This document shows, in pieces, positions 50,160 to 59,062 of a stretch of 64,000 nucleotides of DNA. Below the pieces are notes generated by a model. The model searched no databases. It saw only the letters and a program-made list of their open reading frames with translations, and was not told the DNA's origin. Source of the stretch: Sva-07 sp963774765 (GTDB lineage: Bacteria > Actinomycetota > Acidimicrobiia > Acidimicrobiales > Ilumatobacteraceae). Location of the stretch: contig CAVZGP010000030.1 in the NCBI GenBank assembly GCA_963774765.1, positions 248,001 to 312,000 on the forward strand, given 5' to 3'. Position 1 is the stretch's first letter. Every line of letters starts with the position of its first letter. The position numbers were made by a program, and so were the translations under genes.

Positions 50160-52148
50160 TCAGGTCGCGCGGTGGGTGACGGCGAGGTCGGCGACGTCGC
50201 GCATGATCTTGGCGAGCTCGAAGTCCTTCGGGGTGTAGACCGCCGCGATGCCGAGTTCGGCGAGGCGGGCGCGGTCGTCTTCGGGGATGATGCCGCCGAC
50301 GACCACCGGTGCTTCGACGCCCATCGCCTTCAGGTGGCCGAGCACGTCGGGGACCAGATCGAGGTGCGAGCCCGACAGGATCGACAGCCCGATCACGTCG
50401 GGGTCCTCATCGCGCGCTGCTGCGGCGATCTGCTCGGGGGTCGAGCGAATCCCCGCGTACACGACCTCCATCCCGGAGTCGCGGGCCGCGACGGCGATCT
50501 GTTCGGCGCCGTTCGAGTGGCCGTCGAGACCCGGTTTGGCCACGAGGAACTTCGGGGGACCACCCACCATCGACTTCACGAACTCGACGACCTCGCCGAG
50601 ACCCTGTGCTGACCCGATGGCGCCGCTCACGCCGGTCGGTGCCCGGTACTCGCCGAACACCGAGCGCATCACGTCGCCCCATTCGCCGGTGGTGCCGCCG
50701 GCGCGAGCCAACGCGATCGACGCCGGCATCACGTTGTCACCCGACTCGGCGGCGCGCTGCAACTCGACGATCGCCGCGTCCACGACGCCTTGATCACGCG
50801 CCGAACGCCACTCGACGATGTCGGCCGCGAGGCGCTGCTCGATCGCCGGATCGACCTTGAGAATGGCGCCTTCGCCACCGAGGGGTGACGGCGTGGCCTC
50901 GACGAAGTCGTTGACGCCCACGACGATCTGCTCGCCCGCCTCGATCCGTCGGGTTCGCGCCGCCATCGAGGTGACCAGCCGCGACTTCAGCGTCTCGACC
51001 GCCTCGAAGGCGCCGCCCATCGACAGAACGTCGTCGAGTTCGGCCTGAGCGGCTCCACGCAACTCGTCGGTGCGCCCCTCGATCACGGTCGAGCCGTCGA
51101 AGATGTCGTCGTACTCCAACAGGTCGGTCTCGAACGCCAGCACCTGTTGCATCCGCAGCGACCACTGCTGATCCCACGGCCTCGGCAGACCGAGGGCCTC
51201 GTTCCACGCCGGCAGCTGCACCGAACGTGCCCGAGCGCGCTTCGACAGGGTGACCGCGAGCATCTCCAACACGATGCGCTGCACGTTGTTCTCCGGCTGG
51301 GCTTCGGTGAGCCCGAGCGAGTTGACCTGCACGCCGTAGCGGAACCGCAGCGCCTTGTCGTCGGCGACGCCGTAGCGCTCACGACCGATCTGCTCCCACA
51401 TGTCGGTCATCGCCCGCAGCTTGCAGATCTCCTCGACGAAGCGGATGCCCGCATTGACGAAGAACGAGATCGATCCGAACACCTGGGTGAACTGCTCGGG
51501 TGACACCTGACCCGAATCGCGCACGGCGTCGAGTACGCCGATCGCGGTTGCCATCGAGTACGCGATCTCCTGCTCGGGCGTCGCTCCCGCTTCTTGCAGA
51601 TGGTACGAGCACACGTTCATCGGGTTCCACAGCGGCGCGTGTTCGGCGCACCACGCGACCATGTCGACGATCAGGCGTCGAGAAGGCGCCGGCGGGAAGA
51701 TGTAGGTGCCGCGCGACAGGTACTCCTTGACGATGTCGTTCTGGGTGGTGCCGCGCAACTGCGACGCATCGACGCCCTGCTCTTCAGCGTTGGCGACGTA
51801 CAGCGCCAGCAACCAGGCCGCCGTTGCGTTGATCGTCATCGACGTGTTCATCTGCCCCGGGGGAATCTCGTCGAGCAGCGTGCGCATGTGGCCGAGGTGG
51901 GCGACGGGCACGCCGACCTTGCCGACCTCGCCCCTCGACATCGGCGAGTCGGGGTCGTAGCCCGTCTGCGTCGGCAGGTCGAACGCGATCGACAGGCCGG
52001 TCTGACCCTTGGCCAGGTTCATCCGGTACAGCGCGTTGGAGGCTTCCGCGCTCGAGTGACCCGAGTACGTCCGCATCATCCACGGGCGGTCCTTCGCCCG
52101 CGCGTGCTGGGTGGATGCGCCCTCGGCGCCGGCGGTCGTCGAACTCAT
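50160..52148 (-). CDS. ecm: Ethylmalonyl-CoA mutase (B12-dependent)
   Basis: 662 residues: an acyl-CoA mutase barrel (about 20-520) fused to a C-terminal B12-binding domain with the DxHxxG motif in KPGLDGHSNGAEQI (about 537-550) and GLSILSGSH. Diagnostic blocks RTYSGHSSAEASNALYRMNL, FDLPTQTGYDPDSPMSRGEV and NPMNVCSYHLQEAGATPEQE match Ecm/MeaA closely and differ from methylmalonyl-CoA mutase, which is larger, and from isobutyryl-CoA mutase. It converts (2R)-ethylmalonyl-CoA to methylsuccinyl-CoA in acetyl-CoA assimilation. Crotonyl-CoA carboxylase/reductase is not in the window. The 5' leader lies opposite the 6C-like RNA. Confidence 0.92.
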   Translation of the reverse strand: MSSTTAGAEGASTQHARAKDRPWMMRTYSGHSSAEASNALYRMNLAKGQTGLSIAFDLPTQTGYDPDSPMSRGEVGKVGVPVAHLGHMRTLLDEIPPGQMNTSMTINATAAWLLALYVANAEEQGVDASQLRGTTQNDIVKEYLSRGTYIFPPAPSRRLIVDMVAWCAEHAPLWNPMNVCSYHLQEAGATPEQEIAYSMATAIGVLDAVRDSGQVSPEQFTQVFGSISFFVNAGIRFVEEICKLRAMTDMWEQIGRERYGVADDKALRFRYGVQVNSLGLTEAQPENNVQRIVLEMLAVTLSKRARARSVQLPAWNEALGLPRPWDQQWSLRMQQVLAFETDLLEYDDIFDGSTVIEGRTDELRGAAQAELDDVLSMGGAFEAVETLKSRLVTSMAARTRRIEAGEQIVVGVNDFVEATPSPLGGEGAILKVDPAIEQRLAADIVEWRSARDQGVVDAAIVELQRAAESGDNVMPASIALARAGGTTGEWGDVMRSVFGEYRAPTGVSGAIGSAQGLGEVVEFVKSMVGGPPKFLVAKPGLDGHSNGAEQIAVAARDSGMEVVYAGIRSTPEQIAAAARDEDPDVIGLSILSGSHLDLVPDVLGHLKAMGVEAPVVVGGIIPEDDRARLAELGIAAVYTPKDFELAKIMRDVADLAVTHRAT

Positions 52149-52239
52149 GGTCAGAGTGTGCTCGGTCCTTGAAGAAGTCCTCAAGTCCACGGTGATCGCG
52201 ACCGAAGAATTGAACGTCCCACGGGACGACAAACGGACC

Positions 52240-52376
52240 GGATCTCCTCCCTCCCCTTGGGAGATCCGCTCCCATGAGGTTTCCCCTCTGGCGGGAACCC
52301 CGCCGGCCGAATGGCGGATTCGGCCGGCGAAGCTCTCGGAGCGGGTGGTGGCGGACCACCCGCTCCGTGTATTTTT
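52240..52376 (+). ncRNA. Candidate 6C small RNA
   Basis: Plus-strand RNA with four consecutive hairpins. (1) Stem GGATCTCC/GGAGATCC (52240-52247/52260-52267) has the C-rich loop TCCCTCCCCTTG. (2) GGTTTCC/GGGAACC (52278-52284/52293-52299) has loop CCTCTGGC. (3) CGCCGGCCGAAT/ATTCGGCCGGCG (52301-52312/52318-52329). (4) A 12-bp GC-rich stem (52338-52349/52355-52366) is followed by GTGTATTTTT, a classic intrinsic terminator. C-rich loops before a strong terminator are the hallmark of actinobacterial 6C RNA. It is antisense to the ecm leader and its terminator touches the aat stop codon. Identification rests on architecture, not on a search. Confidence 0.6.
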
Positions 52377-53038
52377 CAGCTCGCCGCGAGCACGGCGGAT
52401 CGCAGCCGCACGAGGTAGTCCTCTCGGGAGATCGCCACTGCTCCGAGCGTCGCCAGATGGTCGGTGACCCACTGGACATCGAACAGTTCGGCGCCGGTCT
52501 CGTTCAACCAGTCGACGAGCGCCACGAGCGCGGTCTTCGAGGCGTCGGTCTCAGTGTGGAACATCGCCTCGCCGGCGAAGAACCGTTCGATCCGTAGTCC
52601 GTAGAGTCCACCGACCAGCTCGTCGTCGAGGAACACCTCGACCGAGTGGCCCCAACCGAGTTCGAACAGCGCCGTGTACGCCTCGACGATCGGCTCCGTG
52701 ATCCAACGGCCGGGACGCTTTGGATCGCCGCAGGCACGAACGACGTCGGTGAACCTCGTGTCCATCCTGATCTCGAATCGCCGCATGCTCCGGTGCAGCG
52801 ACCGGCTGACGTGCAGTTCGTCGAGTGGGATGGTGCCGCGCGGGTCGGGCGAGAACCAGGCCATCTTGCTACGGCGACGGTGTGGGTCCACCGGCATCGG
52901 GAACAGCCCGCGTCGGTAGGCGGCCAGCAGCGTGCCGGGCTCGAGATCGGCACCGACCGCGACGAGATCCTCTCCGGGCGCGACCTCCATCGGATCGGGC
53001 ATCGCGAACCTCGACGGCGGCGGCTCGATCGGACTCAC
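52376..53038 (-). CDS. aat: Leucyl/phenylalanyl-tRNA--protein transferase
   Basis: 220 residues. LVAVGADLEPGTLLAAYRRG (about 25-44) and GLFPMP are the family start; MAWFSPDPRGTIPLDELHVS (about 59-78), GWGHSVEVF, LYGLRIERFFAGEAMFH (about 145-161) and FDVQWVTDHLATLGAVAI complete it. It adds Leu or Phe to proteins with N-terminal Lys/Arg, creating N-degrons for ClpS/ClpAP. Upstream of ecm on the same strand, but with a 227-bp gap holding the antisense RNA. Confidence 0.93.
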   Translation of the reverse strand: MSPIEPPPSRFAMPDPMEVAPGEDLVAVGADLEPGTLLAAYRRGLFPMPVDPHRRRSKMAWFSPDPRGTIPLDELHVSRSLHRSMRRFEIRMDTRFTDVVRACGDPKRPGRWITEPIVEAYTALFELGWGHSVEVFLDDELVGGLYGLRIERFFAGEAMFHTETDASKTALVALVDWLNETGAELFDVQWVTDHLATLGAVAISREDYLVRLRSAVLAAS

Positions 53039-53095
53039 GCGCCGACAGGTTACGCGGTGCCTGGGGCGTCAGCGGATTGGGGTGGAGTCGCGTTG

Positions 53096-53135
53096 CGATG
53101 AGCGAAACCGCCGTATCCGGTCGCTTCGCTCATCG
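53096..53135 (-). repeat. 40-bp palindromic repeat, family A copy 4 (inverted)
   Basis: On the plus strand CGATGAGCGAAACCGCCG ... GGTCGCTTCGCTCATCG, which is the reverse complement of the form at 20460. It lies between hbd and aat, both on the minus strand. Confidence 0.9.
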
Positions 53136-53156
53136 GTGGGGGAATCTCGCGCGTTG

Positions 53157-53196
53157 CGATGAGCGAAACCGCCGTATCCGGTCGCTTCGCTCATCG
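53157..53196 (-). repeat. 40-bp palindromic repeat, family A copy 5 (inverted)
   Basis: Identical over 40 bp to the copy 21 bp upstream, including the preceding GCGTTG. The tandem pair has the same 61-bp period as the pair at 20460/20521 but the opposite orientation. No other feature is seen in 53039-53283. Confidence 0.9.
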
Positions 53197-53283
53197 GAGG
53201 GAGACGTTCAGCGGCGCGTGATTCGTTCGGGTCCCGGAACGTTGTGTACCTCTCCGAGCGGCCGCCAGGCACCGTGTCAGCTC

Positions 53284-54135
53284 TCAGTAGGAGCGAAAGC
53301 CGTGCTTCGTCTTGCGGCCGAGCTGGCCGGCGGCGACCATCCGCCGCAGCGCCGGAGCGGCGGCGAAGTTCGGGTCGCGGAACTCGGCGTACAGGGCGTC
53401 GAGAATCGCCAACGAGGTGTCGAGGCCGACGAGGTCGAGCAGTGCGAACGGACCCATCGGGAAGTTGCAGCCGCCCATCATCGCGGTGTCGATGTCGTCC
53501 ATCGACGCCGTGCCGTTCTCCCACATGCGGATCGCGTTGTTGAGATACGGGAACAGCAGCGCGTTGACGATGAAGCCGGCGCGGTCCTCGACCTGCACGG
53601 CGTCCTTGCCGCACGCGGCAGCGAACTCGAGCGCCGTCGCGATCGTGTCGTCGGACGCCGTCAGCGGCTTGATCACCTCGACGAGCTTCATCATCGGCGC
53701 CGGGTTGAAGAAGTGGATGCCACACACCTTGTCCGGGCGTTCGGTCGTCATCGCCAACTCGACGACGGCAAGGGTCGAGGTGTTGGTGGCGATGATCGCG
53801 TCCGGCTTCACGATGCGGTCGAGGTGCTCGAACAGTTCGCGCTTCGCAGCCATGTCCTCGACGATGCTCTCGATCACGAGGTCGCAGTCCTTCAGGCCGT
53901 GGAGATCGTCGGTGACCGAGATCCGACCGAGAATCGCCTGACGCCCCTCCTCGGTCAGGCGCTCGCGCGCCACCTGCTTGGCGAGCCCGGCATCGAGACC
54001 GTGCAACACAGCGTCGGCACCGGCCTGTGTGCGCGAGCGGACCACGACGTCGAATTCCGCGCGAGCGGCCACTTCTGCGAGGCCTGATCCCATGATTCCG
54101 GACCCGATGATTCCAACCGTGCTGATCGATCCCAT
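53284..54135 (-). CDS. 3-hydroxyacyl-CoA (3-hydroxybutyryl-CoA) dehydrogenase
   Basis: 283 residues, standard for Hbd/PaaH/FadB2. NAD-binding GIIGSGIMGSGLAEVAARA (about 8-26), catalytic region IIATNTSTLAVVELA and KVCGIHFFNPAPMMKLVEVI (His about 139), and the C-terminal dimer domain GCNFPMGPFALLDLVGLDTS. It oxidises 3-hydroxyacyl-CoA to 3-ketoacyl-CoA or reverses this in C4 assimilation, which would feed crotonyl-CoA to the ethylmalonyl-CoA route. Divergent from mrpA. Confidence 0.92.
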   Translation of the reverse strand: MGSISTVGIIGSGIMGSGLAEVAARAEFDVVVRSRTQAGADAVLHGLDAGLAKQVARERLTEEGRQAILGRISVTDDLHGLKDCDLVIESIVEDMAAKRELFEHLDRIVKPDAIIATNTSTLAVVELAMTTERPDKVCGIHFFNPAPMMKLVEVIKPLTASDDTIATALEFAAACGKDAVQVEDRAGFIVNALLFPYLNNAIRMWENGTASMDDIDTAMMGGCNFPMGPFALLDLVGLDTSLAILDALYAEFRDPNFAAAPALRRMVAAGQLGRKTKHGFRSY

Positions 54136-54149
54136 ACGCGCAAGCTAGC

Positions 54150-54161
54150 TACCGGTCGGTA
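54150..54161. promoter_or_regulatory. Candidate TetR-type operator upstream of the 3-hydroxyacyl-CoA dehydrogenase
   Basis: TACCGGTCGGTA, with arms TACCG and CGGTA, 14 bp before the dehydrogenase start codon and 87 bp before mrpA. Sites of this kind (ACCGGTCGGT) are typical of TetR regulators of acyl-CoA metabolism in actinobacteria. Short, so chance is possible. Confidence 0.4.
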
Positions 54162-54247
54162 ACCCGGCCAAAGCGACCCGATGTCCGCTGCGGCTGCGAG
54201 AAGTGCGGTGGCTTCTCTGATGCAACGCGTATCGTCGGCCCCGCCAG

Positions 54248-56638
54248 ATGTTCTTCCTCCTCGTCCTCCACCTCGTCGTCGGCATCGGCATCGTCGCCGG
54301 TGGCCACGCGCTCGGTCGGCGGGCGTTCCTCGTGGCCGCCGTCGCCCCGCTCGCCACGGTGATCTGGGCGGCCGCGAACGCGACCGCCGTCGTCGATGGG
54401 CGACCGGTCACCGAGTCGTTCGCCTGGGTCGAACAGCTCGGCATCGTGATCGACCTGCGGTTGGACGCCTTCGCGCTCGTCATGGTCGCACTGGTGTCTG
54501 GTATCGGGCTGTTGATCTGCATCTACTCGCTCGGCTACTTCAGCCACGATCAGCCAGGACTCGCCCGCCTCGCGGGTGTGCTCACCCTGTTTGCCGGAGC
54601 GATGCTCGGCGTCGTTCTGTCGGACCAGCTCATCGCACTGTTCATCTTCTGGGAACTCACCTCGGTCACCTCGTATCTACTGATCGGCAACGGCGACACC
54701 AATCCGCGGGCCCGTGCCGCTGCACTCCAGGCGATCTTCATCACCGGCGCGGGCGGGCTCGCGCTGCTGGCCGGGTTGATCATCATCGGTCAAGCCGGCG
54801 GGACGTACCAGATCTCCGAACTGCTGGTCGATCCTCCGAGCGGCGCGGTGGTCAACGCGGGCCTGGTGCTGGTGCTGATCGGCGCGTTCACCAAGTCGGC
54901 CCAGGTGCCGTTCAGCAGTTGGTTGCCCGCGGCGATGGTCGCCCCTACGCCCGTGAGCGCCTATCTGCACTCGGCCACGATGGTGAAGGCCGGCGTCTAC
55001 CTGGTGGCGCGTCTCGCGCCGATCTTCGCCCTCACCGGCAGCTGGCGAGCGCTCGTCCTGGTGGTCGGCGCCACCACGATGCTCGTCGGCGGCCTGCGGG
55101 CGCTGCGCCAGCACGACCTGAAACTGCTGCTCGCCTACGGCACCGTCAGTCAGCTCGGCTTCATGATGCTGCTGCTCGGCGTGGGCGAGTACCACATCGC
55201 CGAGGCCGGGATCGTCCTGATCCTGGCCCACGGAGCATTCAAGGCGGCACTGTTCATGGTGGTCGGCATCGTCGACCACGAGACCGGCACTCGCGATGTC
55301 CGCGAACTCCACGGGTTCTCCTCCGCGCCGGGATGGCGTGTCGTCAAGGTCGTCGCGGTGATCAGTGCTGCGTCGATGGCGGGTCTGCCGCCGCTGTTCG
55401 GATTCATCGCCAAGGAGAAGGCGCTCGACGGGTACCTCGAGCACGGGGACTTCGTGGGCGGCACCGCGGCGCTCGTCGTGATCGTGGTGGCCTCGGTGCT
55501 GACCTTCGCGTATTCCGCCCGGTTCGTGCTCGGCGTCTTCGGTGCGTTCGGTGAACGCGATCGTGAGGTCGTGTCCGCCGACGCCCACGCCCCGTCGGCG
55601 GTGTTCGTCGGCCCATCGGTGGTGCTGTCGGTTGCCACCGTGCTGTTCGGAATCGCGCCGGTGCTCGTCAGTGGTCTGATCGAGGCCGCGACCACGACGC
55701 TCTACCCCGGTTCGACGCCCAAACCCGTCGTGCTGTTCGCCGGGTTCAACACGGCCCTGCTGTTGTCCGCGTTGATCATCGCGTGCGGCGTCGTTCTCAC
55801 GGTGCTCCGTACCCCCGTCGCCGAACTCCAGACCCGGGCCTCGGATGGTTTGCGCGGCGTGCCGTCGACGGAGCAGGGGTACCTGGCCACCCTGCGGTCG
55901 ATCTCGGTGGTGTCGACGCGGGTCACCGCCACGGTGCAGAACGGATCGCTGCCGATCTACCTCGCCATCATCGTGTTGACCGTCACGCTCGTGCCGCTCG
56001 CCGCGTTCGCGTCCGCACTCGACGAACTGCCACAGCTGATCGAGACACCTGTTCACGTCGCGCTCGTGGCGATCATGGTCACGGCAGGCCTCGGCGCGTG
56101 CATCGTGCGCCACCGCATCGCTGCGGCGCTGATGCTGGGCGCCGTGGGCTACGCCATGGCAGGTCTCTACGTCGCTCAAGGTGCACCGGACCTCGCGCTC
56201 ACCCAGTTCTCCATCGAGACACTCAGCACGGTGCTGTTCGTGCTCGTCCTGCGGTTTCTGCCCCGTTCGTGGCGTCACCGCGCGCCGGCGATCGCTGCGC
56301 CGATGCGAATCGCCGTCGCTGGGGCCGTCGGCATCGCCATCTTCGTCTTCGCGCTCTCGGCGAGCAACGCGCGCTCCGACGTCGACGAGCCCTCGATGTC
56401 CGAGGTGATGATCGAGAGCTCGCTGCCCAAGGGCAAGGGCTCCAACGTCGTCAACGTGATCCTCGTCGACTTCCGCGGCTGGGACACGATGGGCGAGATC
56501 ACCGTGCTGGTGGTTGCGGCCATCGGCGCCGTCAGCCTCGCCCGCCCCGGCCGTCGCCGCGACGAGGCCGGCGCCCCCGCGTTCGAGGAGATCCTCGACG
56601 CAGGCGACGAACCCAAGATGCCGGAGGCGTTGCGATGA
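54248..56638 (+). CDS. mrpA: Mrp-type Na+/H+ antiporter subunit A
   Basis: 796 residues, about 20 membrane helices. The core resembles NuoL: IALFIFWELTSVTSYLLIGN (about 125-144), TKSAQVPFSSWLPAAMVAPT (about 216-235) with PVSAYLHSATMVKAGVYLVA, which hold the conserved Lys/His proton path. The C-terminal part adds the MrpA-specific region (ALMLGAVGYAMAGLYVAQGA, NVVNVILVDFRGWDTMGEIT). First gene of mrpABCDEFG; all internal junctions overlap by 1-4 bp. The complex exchanges Na+ for H+ and supports pH and salt tolerance. Confidence 0.95.
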   Translation: MFFLLVLHLVVGIGIVAGGHALGRRAFLVAAVAPLATVIWAAANATAVVDGRPVTESFAWVEQLGIVIDLRLDAFALVMVALVSGIGLLICIYSLGYFSHDQPGLARLAGVLTLFAGAMLGVVLSDQLIALFIFWELTSVTSYLLIGNGDTNPRARAAALQAIFITGAGGLALLAGLIIIGQAGGTYQISELLVDPPSGAVVNAGLVLVLIGAFTKSAQVPFSSWLPAAMVAPTPVSAYLHSATMVKAGVYLVARLAPIFALTGSWRALVLVVGATTMLVGGLRALRQHDLKLLLAYGTVSQLGFMMLLLGVGEYHIAEAGIVLILAHGAFKAALFMVVGIVDHETGTRDVRELHGFSSAPGWRVVKVVAVISAASMAGLPPLFGFIAKEKALDGYLEHGDFVGGTAALVVIVVASVLTFAYSARFVLGVFGAFGERDREVVSADAHAPSAVFVGPSVVLSVATVLFGIAPVLVSGLIEAATTTLYPGSTPKPVVLFAGFNTALLLSALIIACGVVLTVLRTPVAELQTRASDGLRGVPSTEQGYLATLRSISVVSTRVTATVQNGSLPIYLAIIVLTVTLVPLAAFASALDELPQLIETPVHVALVAIMVTAGLGACIVRHRIAAALMLGAVGYAMAGLYVAQGAPDLALTQFSIETLSTVLFVLVLRFLPRSWRHRAPAIAAPMRIAVAGAVGIAIFVFALSASNARSDVDEPSMSEVMIESSLPKGKGSNVVNVILVDFRGWDTMGEITVLVVAAIGAVSLARPGRRRDEAGAPAFEEILDAGDEPKMPEALR

Positions 56639-57150
56639 GTCGCGCCACCATGCCGGCGGACACGACCCGCGACCGTCGGATCCTGATCCTCGACACTTCG
56701 ATCAGGATCCTCTATCCGTCGATACTCGTTCTGGGCATCTACTTCTTGTTCTCGGGTCACAACCGGCCGGGTGGCGGTTTCGTCGGTGGGCTCGTCGTCG
56801 GCGCGGCGTTGGCGTTGCGGTACGTGTCCGGCGGAGCCGCAGCGGTGCGCACGACGTTCCGCCTCCCGGCACACGTGATCCTCGGAGCCGGCCTGTTCCT
56901 CGCAGCGTTCACGGCGTTTCTCCCGCTGTTGCTCGGTGGCGCGGTTCTCGAACACGGCGACATCGAGCTCCACCTACCGGTCTTCGGCAAGGTCAAGGTC
57001 ACGAGTGCACTTCCGTTCGACCTGGGCGTGGACTTCGTGGTGATCGGGCTGATCCTGATGGCGTTTGCCGCCTTTGGCGAGGACGTCGCCGACGCACCCG
57101 ACGCGAGCGACGACGGCAGCGACGACCCGGCCGGGCAGGTGCGCGGATGA
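56635..57150 (+). CDS. mrpB: Mrp Na+/H+ antiporter subunit B
   Basis: 171 residues with four membrane helices; SIRILYPSILVLGIYFLFSG and GHNRPGGGFVGGLVVGAALA are the MrpB signature. The soluble C-terminus is acidic. Start overlaps the mrpA stop (ATGA). Confidence 0.93.
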   Translation: MSRATMPADTTRDRRILILDTSIRILYPSILVLGIYFLFSGHNRPGGGFVGGLVVGAALALRYVSGGAAAVRTTFRLPAHVILGAGLFLAAFTAFLPLLLGGAVLEHGDIELHLPVFGKVKVTSALPFDLGVDFVVIGLILMAFAAFGEDVADAPDASDDGSDDPAGQVRG

Positions 57151-57566
57151 GCCTGCTGCTGGCCTTCGCGGCGGCCTTCCTGTTCGCGACCGGGACATAC
57201 CTGCTCCTGCAACGGCGGCTGTCGCGCATCCTGATCGGTGTGGGCCTGATCGGCCACGGGTCGAACATCCTGTTGCTCACCTCCGGCACCGGTCGTGGGG
57301 TCGCTCCGATCATCGGCACCGCCGATTCGGCCGACTTCGCCGACCCGCTCCCGCAGGCGCTCGCGCTCACCTCGATCGTCATCACCTTCGGAGTCACCGC
57401 GTTCCTGCTGGCACTCGGATACCGCAGCTGGCGGATCACTCACGACGACGTCGTCGAGGATGACGTCGAAGATCGGTTCATCGCCCGTCGCCGCCACGAC
57501 GACCAGATGGTCGAGGAAGAAGCACATGCCGAGCGCGAGCAGGCGCGAGACGAGGACCGTCGATGA
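57147..57566 (+). CDS. mrpC: Mrp Na+/H+ antiporter subunit C (NuoK-like)
   Basis: 139 residues, three membrane helices. FLFATGTYLLLQRRLSRILI, GVGLIGHGSNILLL and PLPQALALTSIVITFGVTAF are typical of MrpC/NuoK. The ~40-residue highly charged C-terminal tail is longer than usual. ATGA overlap with mrpB. Confidence 0.93.
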   Translation: MSLLLAFAAAFLFATGTYLLLQRRLSRILIGVGLIGHGSNILLLTSGTGRGVAPIIGTADSADFADPLPQALALTSIVITFGVTAFLLALGYRSWRITHDDVVEDDVEDRFIARRRHDDQMVEEEAHAEREQARDEDRR

Positions 57567-59062
57567 ACGCCCTCGTCCCGCTCCCCGTGATCGTGCCGCT
57601 GCTCGGTGCAGCGTTGTCGGTGCTCGTGGCGCCGTGGCGCTGGGCCCAGCGAGTGATCAGTCTGGTTGCCCTGACCGTGACAGTGGTCGTGAACGTCATG
57701 ATGCTCGCCGAGGTCGACGACGGCGAGATACTCGTGATGCAGGCCGGTGGATGGAAGGTGCCGCTCGGCATCACGCTCGCGGTCGACCGTCTCTCGGCCG
57801 TGATGCTCGTCGTGTCGTCGCTGATGCTGCTGTCGGTGCTGGTGTACGCCATCGGGCAGGGCGCCGAGGAGTCGCGCTACGCCTCGTTCAACCCGGTGTA
57901 TCTCGTGCTGGCGGCCGGCGTTTCGGCGAGCTTCATCACCGGCGACCTGTTCAACCTGTTCGTCGCGTTCGAGATGATGCTCGTGGCCAGCTACGTGCTG
58001 CTCACCCTCGGCGGCCGCCCCGGTCAGGTGCGCTCCGGCATGTCGTATGTCGTCATCAGCCTGGTCGCCTCGACGTTCTTCATCACCGCGCTCGCGTTGA
58101 TCTACGCCGCCACCGGCACCGTGAACATGGCCGAACTCAGCCAGCGCATCCCCGAACTCTCCGACGGCGTCCGGACCGGATTTTCGCTGCTGTTGATCCT
58201 CGTGTTCGGCATCAAGGCCGGCCTGTTCCCACTCTTCTTCTGGCTTCCCGACAGCTATCCCACCGCCCCCGGTGCCATCACCGCCGTCTTCGCCGGCTTG
58301 CTCACCAAGGTCGGGGTGTACGCGATCATCCGGTCACAGACGCTGCTGTTCCCGCCCGACGCGCAGCAGGGCTCGTTCCTGCTCGTGCTCGCCGGATTCA
58401 CGATGGTCGTCGGCGTGCTCGGCGCCCTCGCACAGGACGACCTGCGGCGCATGCTGTCGTTCCACATCGTCAGCCACATCGGGTACATGATCTTCGGGCT
58501 CGCGCTGTTCACGCTCGCCGGCATCGCCGGCGCGGTGTTCTATGTCGTGCACCACATCGTGGTGAAGACGGCGCTCTTCCTGGTGGCCGGGCTCGTCGAG
58601 CGGCGCGCGGGCTCCGATCGGTTGTCGCGTATCGGCGGTCTCGTGCGCAGCGCGCCGATGATCGCCGTGCTGTTCGCGTTGCCGGCGCTCAGCATCGCCG
58701 GACTGCCCCCGTTCTCCGGGTTCGTCGGCAAGTTCGCACTCGTCGGCTCCGGCATCGAGTCCGACGAGTGGGCGATCGTCGCGGTCAGTCTTCTCGTCAG
58801 TCTCCTGACGATGTACGTGATGGTGCGAATCTGGTCGGGCGTGTTCTGGGGCGAGCCCGAGGACCCCGCGATCGTGTCGTGGATCCAATCGGACGACTCG
58901 CGTGTGCCTCGGCTGATGACCGGCGCCGCCACGGCGGTGGTGGCACTGTCGGTGGCACTGATGATCTTCGCCGGAGCGCTGTACGACTACTCCAAGCGCA
59001 CGGCCGAGGATCTGTTGACGCCCGAACGGTACGTCGAAGCCGTGATCGGGGACCACGAATGA
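57563..59062 (+). CDS. mrpD: Mrp Na+/H+ antiporter subunit D (NuoM/N-like)
   Basis: 499 residues, about 14 helices. LFNLFVAFEMMLVASYVLL (conserved Glu, about 130-148), KAGLFPLFFWLPDSYPTAPG (about 220-239) and VFAGLLTKVGVYAIIR carry the proton-channel Lys and Glu residues. ATGA overlap with mrpC. Confidence 0.95.
   Translation: MNALVPLPVIVPLLGAALSVLVAPWRWAQRVISLVALTVTVVVNVMMLAEVDDGEILVMQAGGWKVPLGITLAVDRLSAVMLVVSSLMLLSVLVYAIGQGAEESRYASFNPVYLVLAAGVSASFITGDLFNLFVAFEMMLVASYVLLTLGGRPGQVRSGMSYVVISLVASTFFITALALIYAATGTVNMAELSQRIPELSDGVRTGFSLLLILVFGIKAGLFPLFFWLPDSYPTAPGAITAVFAGLLTKVGVYAIIRSQTLLFPPDAQQGSFLLVLAGFTMVVGVLGALAQDDLRRMLSFHIVSHIGYMIFGLALFTLAGIAGAVFYVVHHIVVKTALFLVAGLVERRAGSDRLSRIGGLVRSAPMIAVLFALPALSIAGLPPFSGFVGKFALVGSGIESDEWAIVAVSLLVSLLTMYVMVRIWSGVFWGEPEDPAIVSWIQSDDSRVPRLMTGAATAVVALSVALMIFAGALYDYSKRTAEDLLTPERYVEAVIGDHE

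Noticed and set aside
52149..52375. Cobalamin riboswitch in the leader of the B12-dependent mutase
   Set aside because: No B12-box-like sequence or cobalamin-riboswitch layout on the minus strand. The hairpins end in a U-run only on the plus strand, which fits a plus-strand RNA instead.
54677..56278. 533-codon minus-strand open frame inside mrpA
   Set aside because: Composition is His/Arg/Gln-rich and non-protein-like; mrpA is unambiguous on the plus strand.
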